DNA from: Phytophthora colocasiae
Lineage: Eukaryota > Oomycota > Peronosporomycetes > Peronosporales > Peronosporaceae
Direction of reading: 5' to 3'
Length of the DNA stretch: 64,000 nucleotides
NCBI GenBank assembly: GCA_018806915.1
Contig: JAGKQI010000101.1
Location: forward strand, 1,860,001 to 1,924,000
The notes below the pieces were generated by a model. It saw only the letters and a program-made list of their open reading frames with translations, was not told the origin of the DNA and did no database searches. Of this stretch, positions 1 to 9,948 are shown piece by piece (the first letter of the stretch is position 1; each line of letters starts with the position of its first letter). Both the position numbers and the translations under genes were made by a program.

Positions 1-1602
1 TAGTTGGCTCTGGAGTGTTTACGTGAACTTTATCCAGGAGATGCTGAAGTGGCTCGGGGATGCTAAAGTGGACAGTAACTTACGTGTTGGAGCTCTGCGT
101 ACATTGATGGAGTTTGTATCTCGGGAGGGAGAGATCCGTGGAGGAAATGCACCCACTTTTGGCAATGAAACGTTTACCCATGTGGTACAGGAATTGGTGA
201 AGACTGAGAAACTTAAAGGAGAACTGTCCAGTGTGTTCAAGGGCGAGTACGTTGGAGCGTACATGGATGTGCAGTATTACATGGTAGGCTTATTATTGGT
301 ATCACTTTGTACAACTTTGGATGGAGGCTAATGGTGTTATGTGAATAGTTGAAGAACTTGGCGCAGATTTTGGACAGCGCATTCTCGAATGAGGAGAAAA
401 ACGAGGAAGAGGACTTGGTGCTGGTTGCCAATGCGCTACGGATGTTAGGAATGGTGCAGATGCCGTACGATGACGAAGAAATCACGTCGTTCCTGGTGGA
501 GCCGAAGGATTCGGCTTTGTCGAAGCAGGAGGTGGTGAGCAGCGATGAGGACAGTGAAGACGAGGAGGAAGAGGATCTTGTGAGTTCTGGGGCAAAACGA
601 AAAGCATCTGATAAGAAGAGTAAGAAGACGAGGGGCCTGCGCAGTGTGAAACAGCACCAACATGGCTTCAGTCTGGCGTGGATTGCCGTACTGCGTCACA
701 AACTGCCGCAAGCAGCTTACAAGAGGGTGTTGGTCCAACTACCAGATGAGATCATGCCTCACCTGGCGAACCCGCTGTTACTGGCGGACTTTCTTACAGA
801 CTCATACAGCATCGGTGGAGTCACGAGTCTCCTGGCTCTGAACAGTCTGTTCATCCTCATCCAGGACTACAACTTCGACTCGCCGGACTTCTACAACAAA
901 CTGTATGCTCTTCTGGACGACCCGACGCTGTACTCGGCCAAGCAACGCGACCGCTTCTTCGGCCTGCTGAGCCTGTTCCTATCGTCCACGCATTTACCGG
1001 CATACACAGTTGCAGCTTTTGCGAAGCGGTTGTCGCGCAGTTCGCTCACGGCTGAACCTGGGGCTATCCTGTTTATTATCCCCATGGTGTACAACTTGAT
1101 TCTGCGTCATAAGGAGTGTCTGCAGCTCATTCACCGTACTGGTGCGTTCACCGCGGCAGAAAAGGCTGCCAAACGCCGAGCGGAACTGTCCAGTGGCACT
1201 GATGTTGATGCCGCGGCGAAGAAATTATCCAGCGAAACGACTGAGTTGGTGCTGAAGGATGGTCACGACCCGTTCGTTAACGACGAGCTGGACCCAATCA
1301 AGTGCAATGCACTGCAGAGCTCTCTGTGGGAGCTGTACACGATGAAGCACCACTACAACGCTGACGTGGCTTTGAAAGCGCGGATGTTCGAGGAGAAGCT
1401 GCGTCACCAATTCGTCGATGTGGATGAGAGCTTGGAGATCACTTACAAGAGCCTCTTCGACAAGCAGCTAAAGCGTAAGGAGAAGGGTAGAGTCCCGCTT
1501 GCGTTCCAGCCTTGCACGGGGCTATTCTCTACTGACGCTGACGCTGACGACAGCGAAGTCTCGGAAGAGGACAACGTTTTTGCCAAGGTGTTCGAGCTTT
1601 AG
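1..1602 (+). CDS. NOC4: NOC4 nucleolar complex protein (5' end outside window)
   Basis: NOC4 acts in the nucleolus with NOP14 in 18S rRNA processing and export of the small ribosomal subunit precursor; this is family knowledge. The reading frame enters from the left edge in frame 2. It is broken by a 65-base GT-AG intron (284-348, branch-like GGCTAAT near 327), phase 0, and runs to TAG at 1600-1602. The second exon has an acidic and Lys-rich low-complexity stretch at about 520-640. The conserved CBF/Mak21-type core follows, including the SSTHLPAYTVAAFAKRLSR block at about 985-1045 and the DPFVNDELDPIKCNALQSS block at about 1270-1320, both typical of NOC4. The C-terminus is acidic. The true start codon lies outside the window. 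It converges with PIN1 on the other strand. Confidence 0.9.
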
Positions 1603-1679
1603 AGTGTTCCGGCACCAATGCTAATATATACACCCCATAGACTTACCCATTGACTTCGTGTCGAGTTGACTGTGCGCTG

Positions 1680-1685
1680 AATAAA
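1680..1685 (+). terminator. AATAAA polyadenylation signal of NOC4
   Basis: A canonical AATAAA lies 78 bases after the NOC4 stop, in the gap before the convergent PIN1 gene. Confidence 0.5.
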
Positions 1686-1807
1686 CTTTGGACAGTAGAA
1701 GCAAGATAAAATCACGACTGTACCAGAGACTCCATGATCTGTTCCATCTCCTTGCTGGTTAATCGACAGTTCTAGCCACGCGAGGTTTGGCCGACTCGAG
1801 GGTTTAG

Positions 1808-2596
1808 TTATGCAATGCGGAGGATGACGTGCATGCCACTGTCGCTCTCTACGAGGTCACTGAGCTCGCCAACTTTAAGAGCAAACGCGGCCTTTTCAAA
1901 AGAAGGAGTCATCTTTCCACGCGTGAACGGTCCCAAGTCACCCCCACGCTTTGCACTACAGCATACACCATCAGCTAAGCCATCATAGGTCAGTTTCAAA
2001 GCACAAACCTGCTGCAATCGCTCTCCTCCTTGGCAATTTCCTCAAACAGCTCGCGTAAAACCTCAGGTCTCTGTTAAAAGTATCCGATAAGACCTTTGTC
2101 AGTCCCAACCCAATCCTACCTTTCATTCGCTGCCAACGTACATCAGGGTTGGCCTCCACACATGCCAGCAGCTTCTCACGAATTCCTCCAGCTTTAACCT
2201 CGGCCACCGCCTTACTGCGAGTGATGGTTTCCTGTCTCCAAGACGACGGTCTCCTGGATCCCGAGTGCTTCACGAGGATATGCAGCGCCTGCAGGTAGTT
2301 TCAGCACATACCGCATTTTATCAATCAAATTTATGTTGTTCTAGCTATACGTTTTAGTCTAAATAACGCACCTGGACGCTATCAGGACCGCCCGAGCTGT
2401 CGGTCGAGCGGACCTTTTTCTTTTCAGCGTGTGCGGCTGCAGCGCGATGACGGAACTCGCGCTCCTTGGCGTGCACATGCGAGAGCTTCCAGGTCTTCTC
2501 ACCGCTCTTCACATGCAGGAAATAGACTTTACCAGGGCGGCTCTTGCTCTCGACCTCCTTCCACCCGCGAGGCAGCTCCTTGGCTGACGTGCTCAT
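1808..2596 (-). CDS. PIN1: PIN1-type peptidyl-prolyl cis-trans isomerase, four exons
   Basis: Predicted exons on the minus strand are 2596-2372, 2288-2142, 2070-2009 and 1955-1808. The introns are 83, 71 and 53 bases, all GT-AG, and splicing gives a continuous 193-residue protein. It has an N-terminal WW domain (W12 and W36), a basic linker, and a parvulin domain. The phosphate-binding loop [12 protein letters not shown] is at about 82-93, the catalytic Cys is at 143 in [13 protein letters not shown], and the end is typical (ALKVGELSD...SDSGMHVI). By family knowledge it isomerises phospho-Ser/Thr-Pro bonds in cell-cycle and transcription proteins. No single frame shows the gene because every intron shifts or stops the frame; the join between exons 2 and 3 was chosen on GTACGT at 2141 and AACAG before 2070. 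Confidence in identity is high, in exact splice sites moderate to high. Confidence 0.9.
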
Positions 2597-2704
2597 CGTT
2601 ATGGTCTGGTTGGCAAAAAGACGACTAACATTTAACTAACATTTAACGGACAAAGCAAAACGATTAACTAACACTTAACGGAAAAAGGTGATAGACTTTA
2701 CTTT

Positions 2705-3895
2705 CATGGCCGAAAGCAGCTATCACCGTGGGTAGGCAGGCCCTGGCCCATCAACAAGCTCCAGTTGGAGATTCCGCGTGGAAGTATCCGTACACGAAGT
2801 ACGAGAGTGCACCGACAGCCATCGAAGCCACACTGAGGCCTAAAGCCAAGTGGCCGATCTGAGCGATCATGTACCAGTCAGCGAGAATGCAGATCATCCG
2901 GATGAACGGCACTAGCGGAGCAGAAAACAATCCAGGCGCGTTGGCAGTCTGCGGACACTTGACGAACATCACTACCGAGATAGCTACGGTGATGACGAGG
3001 AAGACAATGGCTAGGACCAGACAAGCCGTAGACGAGTTGTTCTCGTATCCCTCCTGGTACAGGAAGGCGGTGCATCCAACAGTCACAACGAGTGCCCATA
3101 CCAGCGAGTACTAGTGAGCAAAGCGGGCTAAGAATCATCGTCCCAATAACGACAACCATGACGGCGACTGGCATGACCTTCTTCGGGTTTTTGGCTTCAC
3201 TACCGAGACAGCAAATAGCAGCCGAAGAACGCCCGGGAGGCGCCACTGATAACACCCTGAGTTCCAAAAGCCATTGCACCGTTGAGCTCAACGCGTGTAG
3301 GAACAAACGGGGACAGGTTGTCGGGATTCATGGCGGCAAACCGGCGACGATGATGAACGCAACTACAGCCATTTTAAATGTCGTTACAGTGTTCACGAAC
3401 GCCTTGCCAAAGCGAATGCCCATCAGCAACACCATCATACATAGGAACTGGATGAGGCCCCCGCTCAGGTTGGCAGACTGAAGGTTGAGCCAATGGAAGC
3501 TCTTGTCTGGGTACACAAGCAACAGCCATTCCTCCACCTTGTCTCCCCAGCTACGCGCCACACCCGCTCCAGCGACACCATACTCCGATCGTGTGGTAGG
3601 CGTACGCGTACGTACTTCCCGAGGACGGCACACGCGTGGTTTACTCCATGTACGCAAGCGCGTTAGATAACGCCACCAATGAGCCAGCTCACAACAGCAG
3701 CAGGGCCGGCAGTCTCCGAGATGATGGATCCAACGGTGGAGAAGATGCCGCTACCGATGGTGCCGCCAATACCGACACTGTGTCGGCGACACAACAGAGG
3801 TCGAAAAATGTGAGTGTGCGAGGGATTTCTTCCTTGATCTCCTCGGCCTAGATCACGGATAGAGGTTTGGTTTTCCACAACGCAGAGAAGCCCAT
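2705..3895 (-). pseudogene. Broken copy of cationic amino acid transporter
   Basis: This is an inverted, degraded paralogue of the intact transporter at 18611-20293. Similarity runs from the ATG context (ATGGGCTTCTCTGC at 3895) to near the original C-terminus. Lesions include a CAG-to-TAG stop about 17 codons in, loss of the segment equivalent to GELPAVVAAWLLTLEY, and a deletion of about 389 bases that joins positions equivalent to 19460 and 19850 out of frame (near 3105). Near 2770 a 4-base deletion shifts the last codons, and a further small deletion lies in the tail. The similarity continues into the 5' UTR, where a TCATTTCG initiator-like motif is still visible near 3935. It is very unlikely to encode a transporter. 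Confidence 0.88.
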
Positions 3896-4222
3896 AGCGA
3901 GAGGTTGCTTGGAGAACCGGACAACGGAATCGAAATGAGTCAAGAACTGCTGCTTGCACCGACAAACGAACAATGGTCAATCCGAAAGTGCGCTGCGAAC
4001 TGAAGCAATGCGGCATGACCCCATGAATTATGAACCATGATGAAGGTTAAACAGCGCCGCGAATCACCGACGGACTGCCCAATGGCAATGCTGGGGGTTC
4101 AAGTGTCACGCTCGGAATCATCAAGCTTGCGCTTGGAAACTTTTTAGTTATTGCCCGTTTAACATGACGTGATACTGTACATGTACGAGGGAATGTTGTG
4201 CGGCACAACTTGTGCCCAATAG
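3896..4222. other. Upstream flank of the transporter pseudogene
   Basis: No gene seen. The first 60 or so bases resemble the 5' UTR of the intact transporter; the rest is unassigned A/T-rich spacer. Confidence 0.5.
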
Positions 4223-4876
4223 AGCGAATAAGAGAGACTTTGAATTTTGAGTTTGAAGCCAAAAAGTACAATAAAAAGTGCGTGCGAACTTAGCGCCGCG
4301 GCGCCAGGCGCGTCTGGGACATTTTGAACTGCAATTTGCCAAATTGCTGCAGTGCAAAGTACGGATTCGATTCATTCATTTTGACTCAAAATGCAGCCGG
4401 AAAGGGCGGGAAAAGGCGCGTCACCGCGGCGCGTCACACGGGGTGAGTGCGGAATGAATGTTTGTGAGGCGTCCACGCTCAACAAGCTATGTATCCTAGT
4501 CCTCAGCGTCATTTTTTATTTTTAGCGGTCAACGCCGAAAGCGCTCAGGGCGAGCTCTGCAGTCCACGGAGCGCATCAACGACATAGTCCGATAAGGCAG
4601 CGTCTGCAGTACGGATGCTGTTAGCCGGCTACAGAACGAACGATATATGTATCTATAGGACTGCTATCGAGCAGGAAGCCCCGCTCAAGGTATTGTAGAG
4701 TGTTTGTAGGACATCAAATTCAAATTCAATTTGCTCTTATCGCGCTTCCATTTTGAACTGCAATTTGGGTGCGAACCTTGAGTCTACCGAGAAAAGTCAC
4801 CGCCCCCGGAAAGGCGCGAGTAAAGTGCGATTCAAAACTGCCTTCAAATTCAGGACTCAACTCTCTCTTATTCGCT
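4223..4876. repeat. MITE-like non-coding repeat with terminal inverted repeats
   Basis: The left end AGCGAATAAGAGAGA (4223) is the exact inverse of the right end (4862-4876), and more diverged complementarity continues inward for about 20 bases. The interior holds two direct copies of TTTTGAACTGCAATTTG (about 4321 and 4752), a near-palindrome GCAATTTG/CCAAATTGC at about 4332-4350, and GC-rich repeats, but no coding frame. AATAG occurs directly before the left end and two bases after the right end, which could be a target duplication. The boundaries are inferred only from this copy. Confidence 0.45.
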
Positions 4877-4899
4877 GTAATAGATAAAGTCTTTATCAT

Positions 4900-5188
4900 T
4901 GTTGTGAATTACTGATTATCTTGTTGTTTTGAAGCTGCAGATACAAGTGAGCTTTTATCCCTAAGGTTTTATGCCGTAGAGCTTTTGTCCTACAGGGTTT
5001 TTGCCAACTTGTTGTAGTTAGTCTTGGGACATGTGAGAGAAGAAAAACGTGAAATTGGAGTGGCCTCACTCTCAAAGAAATATACTCAGCAGCAGCAAGC
5101 AGCTTTCCAACTACTACGTCTCTTCTAGTCTTCTGGTACTTGTTGAGCTATTGAGCTATCAAGGAAACGCACTACCTCAATTTACAAG
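4900..5188 (+). repeat. 5' LTR of copia-1
   Basis: It starts TGTTGTGAATTACTG and ends CAATTTACAAG, with its twin at 17682-17970. The 3' end is not the usual CA if the target duplication is placed as described. Confidence 0.93.
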
Positions 5189-5201
5189 TGGTTATGAGCC
5201 C
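5189..5201 (+). promoter_or_regulatory. tRNA primer-binding site of copia-1
   Basis: TGGTTATGAGCCC directly follows the 5' LTR; the leading TGG fits pairing with a tRNA CCA end. The identical 13-mer recurs at 35337 in front of the copia-2 gag remnant. I cannot name the tRNA. Confidence 0.7.
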
Positions 5202-5238
5202 AAATTCTTCTTGGTAACTCATCAGCAACACTGAAATC

Positions 5239-7597
5239 ATGAGTACGAGTTGAGATAAAAAGAAGAGCGAGCAGAAGGAGCTAAAAGAAGAAAAGAAGCC
5301 CGCGCACCCGCCATTTGATGGTCAGGACTTCGAGGTTTGGATTGAAAGAATTAGATTGAAGTTGGAGCGCAAGAATCTGTGGAGATAGTGCGAGAAGGAA
5401 ATCAATGAACCCGATGAATCAAAAGCAGATGACCATGCAAAGTGGAAGAAAGAGTCAGCACGTGCGAAGGAGCTGATCTATGATGGAATGACTGATAAAA
5501 TTATGAAGACAGTGAAATTTGAGTCTTCTGCGTTTCGGGTGATTGAGAGATTAAACCAGAGATTCATTGGTAAGACGTATTTCAAGTATGCTGCTGAAAT
5601 GACGCAATTAAGACAGCTTCGACTTCAGGAGAATGGGTGAAGTCCGTCGGTTAATGGACCGAATTGCATTGCTGGGCAAACCTTTGGATGATTATGAGAA
5701 ACCAGCTTTGTTGATTGGTACTCTTCCAGGAAACTATGAAAATGTCGTGGAGACTTTTCTTGCGAGCCACACTTCCCGTGATGTTAACGACCCGCCGAAC
5801 TATGAACAATTGGAGCATGCGCTGGAAGTCGCATGTGATAGGCGACAAAGCAGAAAGTTGGAAGGAAAGGCCGAAGACTCTGCGTTATACGGTGGTTCCG
5901 GCCGAGGCCGAGGACGAGGACGTGGTCGAGGCCGAGGGCGTGGTCGCGGATTTGATGGTGGACGAGGAAACCGCGGTCGTGGTGGAAACCGTGGAAGAGG
6001 AAGAGGTTTTGGTAATGGTGGCCGTGGTGCTGGACGAGGAGACGGAGGTGGCCGCTGTGGTCACAGTAGCAGTGGATGTTTCCATTGTGGAGAAGGTTCT
6101 CATCATGTTTTTCAATGTCCACATCTGGGGAAACGCCCACCTAGTGATACTCAAAGAGAAGAACCTCAGAATAAACATGCAAAGTCTGGAGGAAATTCAC
6201 AAGGAAAGAAAGCTGCAGCTAAAGGCCATTACACTGGTGATGAAGACAGTGATGATAGTGCGTACATGGTTACTGCACTTTTGAAACACCCGGCAAATAT
6301 TTTGAAGTTAGCTCGCAAGCGCTGGTACTTGGATTCTGGAGCGACAAGTCATATTACTAACCAGAAAATTGATTTTGTTTCGTTCACTCCGATGAGTGCA
6401 CTTGTTCGTGTTGGAGGTGAAAACTGGCTGAATGTCGCTGGAGTTGGAACAGTGAAGAAAGCAATTCAAACGTCAAGTGGTAGACGTACCATGTTATTAC
6501 ATGGAGTGCGTTATGTACCAGAACTTCAGTGCAGCTTGTTCTCAGTGCGACGACAGACAGCAAGGGGGTTATTTGATGAGGAGAAGGTGAAAATTCACTT
6601 CGACGATGAGTACTGTGCAGAAGTAAAGTTCCAGCAGGGAAGCGCATTTGCACATATTGATGAAACCAACCTGTATTGTTTGAAGTTGGAATCCCCTGCA
6701 ACTTTGGCCATGGTAGCGGCGTCTGATGGTGATCAGAATGTGAGGCAGTGGCATACAAGACTAGGCCACCCTGGACGCAGTGTATTCAATGCGCTGTTTC
6801 GGCATTCTGACTGGCCGCTGAGTGCTGTTGATCTGAGAGTGGATGGATCATTTAGCTGTGAATCATGTGTGAAAGGCAAGATGGCGAGAAAGAGTTTTCA
6901 CTCAGTTAAAGGCGCATCAAGTCGTGAATGGTTAGTTGGAGAACGCGTTCACGTGGATGTCTGGGGTCCATACGCAATCGAGTCATATTCTGGTAAGAGA
7001 TATTTTGCTCTTTTCGTTGATGATGCTAGTAGATTCTCGACCCTATACCTGTTGAAGGAGAGATCTGAAATCTACGAGATGTTTGAACGGTACTACGAGA
7101 GTGTCAAGACACAGCTGAAAGTCAGAATGAAATCACTTCGATATGACAATGCGCGCGAGCTCATTTCTCTTGCGGAACAGTGTAAACAAAATTATGGAAT
7201 TGAGTGTTCACCAACAATTAAGCACACTCCAGAACAAAATGGAGTTGCGGAGAGAATGATTCGTACTGTGACGGAACGCATGCGGTGTTTGTTGGCGCAT
7301 TTTGATTTACCCCAAGCGTTGTGGGCTGAGGCTGCTGTGACAGCTGTCTACTGCATCAACATCGTCCCGAACTTGCAGAGAGGAATGGAGGTGCCATATT
7401 CAGTGTGGTTTCGGGAGACACCTGAATACTCTAGACTTCGGACGTTTGGTTGTGCAGTCCTGTCGTATGTTGACAAGTGTGAGCGCAAGAAAATGGATCC
7501 TAAAGCACGAGAAGCAGTGTTTGTGGGGTACTCACGAGAAAGAAGAGGTTACCGTCTTCTCGATAGCAAGACAAACAAGTCATTTTACAGCCACACA
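5239..7597 (+). pseudogene. copia-1 gag-protease-integrase, decayed and interrupted
   Basis: The gag start (ATG 5239) is in frame with two stops, TGA at 5251 and a TAG near 5386, and the frame shifts at about 5633. After the shift a long open frame continues. It contains an RG-rich tract (about 5900-6060), a CX2CX4HX4C zinc knuckle (CFHCGEGSHHVFQC, about 6078), a protease motif DSGATS (about 6336), and the pre-integrase HHCC (WHTRLGH...CESC, about 6750-6870). The integrase core follows: DVWGP, a substituted YDNARE where SDNGGE is usual, and NGVAER. The frame is cut at 7597 by insertion of element D; removing D and one copy of the duplicated ACACA lets it continue in phase at 15483. The product would form virus-like particles and integrate cDNA, but this copy cannot make an intact polyprotein. 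Confidence 0.9.
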
Positions 7598-8007
7598 TGC
7601 AGCGGGGCTGCGTAGGTGTGCACGGCACAGAGGAAGTTGGGTTGACTCGTAGAGTCCTGCTTGCAAGGCACTAGCCTTCGGTTCTATACAAGAACCAAGT
7701 AGTCCACTAAATACGGGACTCTCACAATCAGTGTCCCTATAATAAAGGAACTAACACTAATTATGTAAAATGCAAACTGATTTTTATTTATTTTATTGCC
7801 CTAATCCTGAATGTAACTGATTTAGTATCTAACATACTAAATCCTAATCAAATGTAATGTGTGGCTCTGAGCTAACAGCCAGCAACTGGCTACATGTGTG
7901 ACGTGTGAGAAACACTATGTGTTGTACACGGATCTGTGACTTGTGACCTGGATGGTGTATACCACACCTATTGTAGCCAAGGCGCGCAGCGCCGTAACCC
8001 CGTTACA
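7598..8007 (-). repeat. 3' LTR of element D
   Basis: 410-base LTR, nearly identical to 15066-15477, next to a complementary polypurine tract at 8008-8018. Confidence 0.94.
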
Positions 8008-9948
8008 CCCTCCCCACCAAACCGTGGATACGGAGTATCTACAACTGTAGACATAACTGCCTTGTCAAGGCCTGTCACCGGCAACTTTCCGATAAAAGAA
8101 ATCTCTCAACGAGAGTGCGCGGGTGCGCTGGCTCAACGAGCACATTCTTCAATTCTCCCCAGCGAGCCAACCGCTCCTGAGGTGTCCAGTGACCAGGCGT
8201 CTACGCCCCAGCGCCTCAGCGCTTTCCGGTCTGAGCCCTCGGCTCCTCTCACGCTCTCCGATTCGGAGTATTTCGCGGCGTTTCGCCTTCGCTACGGAGC
8301 GATGTTCAAGGCCAGCCCGACGTCAAGTGGTAGCGGTGGCTCACCCTTCGAGTACACGACAGCGTCGCCGACGCGCGACCCACGTCGCTCTCCTACAGAG
8401 GAAGGCGAGGTCGAAGTGGACTACGAGGAGTCCGGAACAGGGCGATGCCCATGCGTCTCCTGCTCCTGCGAGCCCTCGGACGACCCGATCTGAGCTGCGC
8501 TCTCCACGCGATCCGCGTCGGTACTCAATTCCTCGGCAGCTGCGGCAGCCCAATCCGTTCCCGGAGGGACCTTCGAGCCTCGTGCTCAACGCGTTGCGCA
8601 ACGCACCACCGCTTCCTGCTCGCGATGAGCCAGAGTCACTCAAGGGAGTCGAAGACGCGATCACCAACCCTCTGGATGAGGCACAGGAGGCTTCCTGAGC
8701 GGTGCTCCAGAGTCACGTCGACCGGTCCAACGGGACATCGTGGGGACTTCGTCGCGGCGCGACTACGGCTTCGAGCCTCGCGACCCTGCCGAGCAGGTGA
8801 AGCAGTTGATGGCGCAGCCAAACCTGCATGGTTACGCCATAGGCAATCCTCCACGTACGGTGGCTGAGACTCAGCAGCGACAGGGGCTCCATGAGCGTTT
8901 CCTGACCCCGCAGGTGTGCACACTCGCCGAGTATCGGCAACGCTTAGATAAGCAACGGCGACGGGAGTCTGTGCCTCAGATGAGGACTTATCCACTCCTG
9001 CTCCAAACCGGAGAGACCACCCGGGACTACATGGTCCATGTGGCCACCTGGGCCGAGGCTTCACGGAAGCTCGCGTCGTTTGACCGGCTCATGGAGAGCT
9101 GCGCCGAGGTGGACGTCCGCCTCGCCCGAGGTCTACTCTTCCAGTACGCGAAGATACGCGTGCGGCCCGGCCGCTTTCCTCGTCACACGACGGCAGTGGC
9201 TCCCGCCTCTCAGGCCACTATCCCTGCTTCGCAGGATGCTCCTTCAGTCTCCGAGGGAGACTCGCTGGCTGTGCCAGCCACGGACCAGAGCCTGAGCTCG
9301 GCTGCTAGTCCGTCAGCTTCTCACACTAGTGGTGAGAAGCGGGTGTCGACCGAGTGGTCGACCTCGAGCCCTTCGGGCGCCCCCGATCTTCGCGATCAAA
9401 AGCGTCCACGACGTCAGGGCAGTCCTGCCTCAGGGACCCTTCAAACTCCCACGAGTTTTGGGAATGAGGATATCCACGCCACTTCACCAGATACTGGTTT
9501 TGACTACGGTGGCGACGCCGCGCCATCAGGCGCTCCACGTGGTAGTGGGGAGTCCCCTGCTCATCGAGCAACGGCGGAGGAGGCCGATTCGCTGCGGAAC
9601 GCCGTACTCGATGAGTGTGACGAGCGCTATTTGTCGCATCGCGCCTGGTACCAACTCGATCACTCGATCGGTACTCTCCGGAGTCAGACTCAGTCCCTTC
9701 AAGGGAACGTCGAGAGTGTTTGGCATTCGCATGCCCGTCTCGCTCATGACATGGAGGAGATTGAAAGCCGGATGAAAGCTTTGGGTCGATGGTCCTCTGT
9801 CCCTGACTGCTCGCCTGCACCTGCAGTTGGTTCAGCTCGCTGTGGTGGGTGTTTAGGTGAGGTTGCTGGTGCATATGACGCAGCCTGGGAACGTGTGGTG
9901 GGTGCCTGGGCCTCGGGGCTCACCCCGCGGGGTCCCGATATGGCTTAA
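8008..9948 (+). CDS. Antisense accessory gene of element D (unknown product)
   Basis: On the strand opposite gag-pol, open frames cover the space between the chromodomain and the 3' LTR. Frame 1 is open to 8493 (Ser/Thr/Pro-rich, acidic end), frame 2 overlaps it to 8698, and frame 1 resumes from about 8680 to 9948. The last frame (from 8740, about 400 residues) begins with a charged region rich in Gln/Arg, followed by a Ser/Pro-rich stretch and a helical segment with Gln/Leu spacing. From about 9329 onward it lies opposite the pol chromodomain and integrase tail, so that part may be chance. The first in-frame ATG in the opening frame is only near 8302. No family recognised. Similar antisense frames occur in elements A and C, which is the main reason to think it is real. 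Frames may be joined by introns, frameshifting or mutation. Confidence 0.4.

Noticed and set aside
5784..6178. Minus-strand frames opposite the copia-1 RG-rich region
   Set aside because: GC-rich RG codons leave the complementary frames open; composition is repetitive and uninformative.
8636..9064. Minus-strand frames opposite the element D antisense region
   Set aside because: Short, Arg/Pro-rich GC shadows. The plus-strand frame is longer and has a more protein-like composition.
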